NCBI GenBank assembly: GCA_937898265.1
Contig: CALEJM010000158.1
Location: 1 to 6,184 of the forward strand
DNA: 6,184 nucleotides
Direction of reading: 5' to 3'
Origin: an uncultured Porphyromonadaceae bacterium
GTDB taxonomy: Bacteria; Bacteroidota; Bacteroidia; Bacteroidales; Paludibacteraceae
In this document: positions 5,670 through 6,184 of the stretch, piece after piece
How positions within the stretch are numbered: position 1 is the stretch's first letter
Layout of the letters: each line of letters opens with the position of its first letter
Translations under genes and position numbers: made by a program
The notes under the pieces: model-generated
Database searches by the model: none
Told to the model about the DNA's origin: nothing
What the model saw: the letters and a program-made list of their open reading frames with translations, nothing else

Positions 5670-6184
5670 TCACAACTCCCAACCATAATGCTCGGCTACT
5701 TTAGTGAACTGATTAATTGCATAATTACCAGAAGCACTGTATACATCTTTTCCTTCCCACCAACTGTTATTAAAGTTGATAATAGAAGTATTTCCTTCAG
5801 GTTTTGTGTACTCAACAATAATAGATTTTGCATCTTCTGGAATTTTAGGTTCATTAATTAACAATGCATCATCAGCACCCCAGCCAATTTCCTTTTCACC
5901 TTCCCAAAGCACAGTTTCTTCTAGCTTTGTAAGAACAATTTTATTAATTGTAAAAGGTTCCGGTCCATGAAAAAGGGTTAATCCACTACGAATTAAGTAA
6001 TCCATATTATAATCTTTATCGTCACCAATCTTTATTAAAATTGTTTCTTCCTTTGCAACAGAATCAAACTGAACTATACCACTAGGAAATTCAGGATCGG
6101 CATAATTTTTTACTAAACCTTTACCCATATGATATTCTGCTATAACAGGAGAAATATCTGTATAAGTTGCAGTATTCCATGCAT
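5670..6184 (-). CDS. Unrecognised AT-rich protein, N-terminus beyond window (beta-sandwich-like, possibly phage or surface protein)
   Basis: The frame is open from the window edge (6184) to TGA at 5670-5672, giving at least 170 residues. An internal ATG lies at 6128, but the codons upstream (A-W-N-T-A-T-Y-T-D-I-S-P-V-I-A-E-Y-H) read as ordinary protein, so the real start is probably outside. The sequence is rich in beta-strand-like stretches. The part T-V-L-W-E-G-E-K-E-I-G-W-G (within about 5870-5925) followed by a W-W near 5760 recalls beta-sandwich, carbohydrate-binding-like repeats of secreted or virion surface proteins. This is a weak pattern match and I assign no function. No signal peptide or membrane segment is visible in the part present. 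GC is clearly low (hand counts of 27-35% in two 60-base rows). It is the first gene of the compact foreign block. Confidence 0.75.
   Translation of the reverse strand, partial: AWNTATYTDISPVIAEYHMGKGLVKNYADPEFPSGIVQFDSVAKEETILIKIGDDKDYNMDYLIRSGLTLFHGPEPFTINKIVLTKLEETVLWEGEKEIGWGADDALLINEPKIPEDAKSIIVEYTKPEGNTSIINFNNSWWEGKDVYSASGNYAINQFTKVAEHYGWEL

Larger units (their letters stand above)
5357..6184 (-). other. AT-rich foreign block (phage-like or Firmicutes-like) upstream of the junction
   Basis: This block holds three minus-strand reading units with gaps of 6 and 16 bases: the partial beta-rich protein, the 52-residue protein and the Cys-rich module. Low GC, very short genes, tight packing and a consensus Shine-Dalgarno set it apart from the rest of the window and fit a phage or other mobile element of a low-GC host. 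I see no integrase, att-site duplication, terminal inverted repeats or tRNA at the boundary that would show how it arrived here. Confidence 0.6.

Overview
The window reads as Bacteroidales DNA (probably Prevotellaceae) from about position 1 to 5350. A short, compositionally different, phage-like or Firmicutes-like stretch follows from about 5350 to 6184. All genes are on the minus strand, so transcription runs from high to low coordinates. The Bacteroidales assignment rests on the gene families and their order (SurA-type foldase, then an OstA-like LPS-transport protein, then a UspA-like protein, then a LysM plus periplasmic-binding-fold protein). It is also supported by A-rich, Shine-Dalgarno-poor leaders and by GC content near 55-58% in the sampled surA lines.

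Reading downstream, the four Bacteroidales genes are: a SurA-type peptidyl-prolyl isomerase (homologous part about 5356-4322); an OstA-like protein (4316-2316); a degenerate UspA-like protein (2310-1609); and a secreted protein with three LysM domains and a periplasmic-binding fold (1586 to beyond position 1, C-terminus missing). Gaps between them are 5, 5 and 22 bases, which fits one operon with no room for internal promoters. The theme is envelope biogenesis: outer-membrane protein folding, LPS transport and a peptidoglycan-binding sensor or activator.

The upstream part (5357-6184) holds the 3' end of an unrecognised AT-rich gene with a beta-sandwich-like sequence pattern. It is followed by a 52-residue small protein of the kind common in phages, and then by a strong GGAGGAG ribosome binding site driving a cysteine-rich (DUF1540-like) small domain. 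That small domain runs in frame into the middle of SurA at about 5342-5356. The resulting 388-residue reading frame has no signal peptide and lacks the usual SurA N-terminal region.

This junction is the most notable thing in the window. The coincidence of a GC step, a change of ribosome-binding-site style, a family mismatch and a shared Lys/Glu-coding stretch at the join makes a chimeric metagenomic assembly the leading explanation. A real recombination or insertion into surA is the alternative. I do not see a convincing new biological system. No tRNA, rRNA, CRISPR array, insertion sequence or clear terminator hairpin was recognised.
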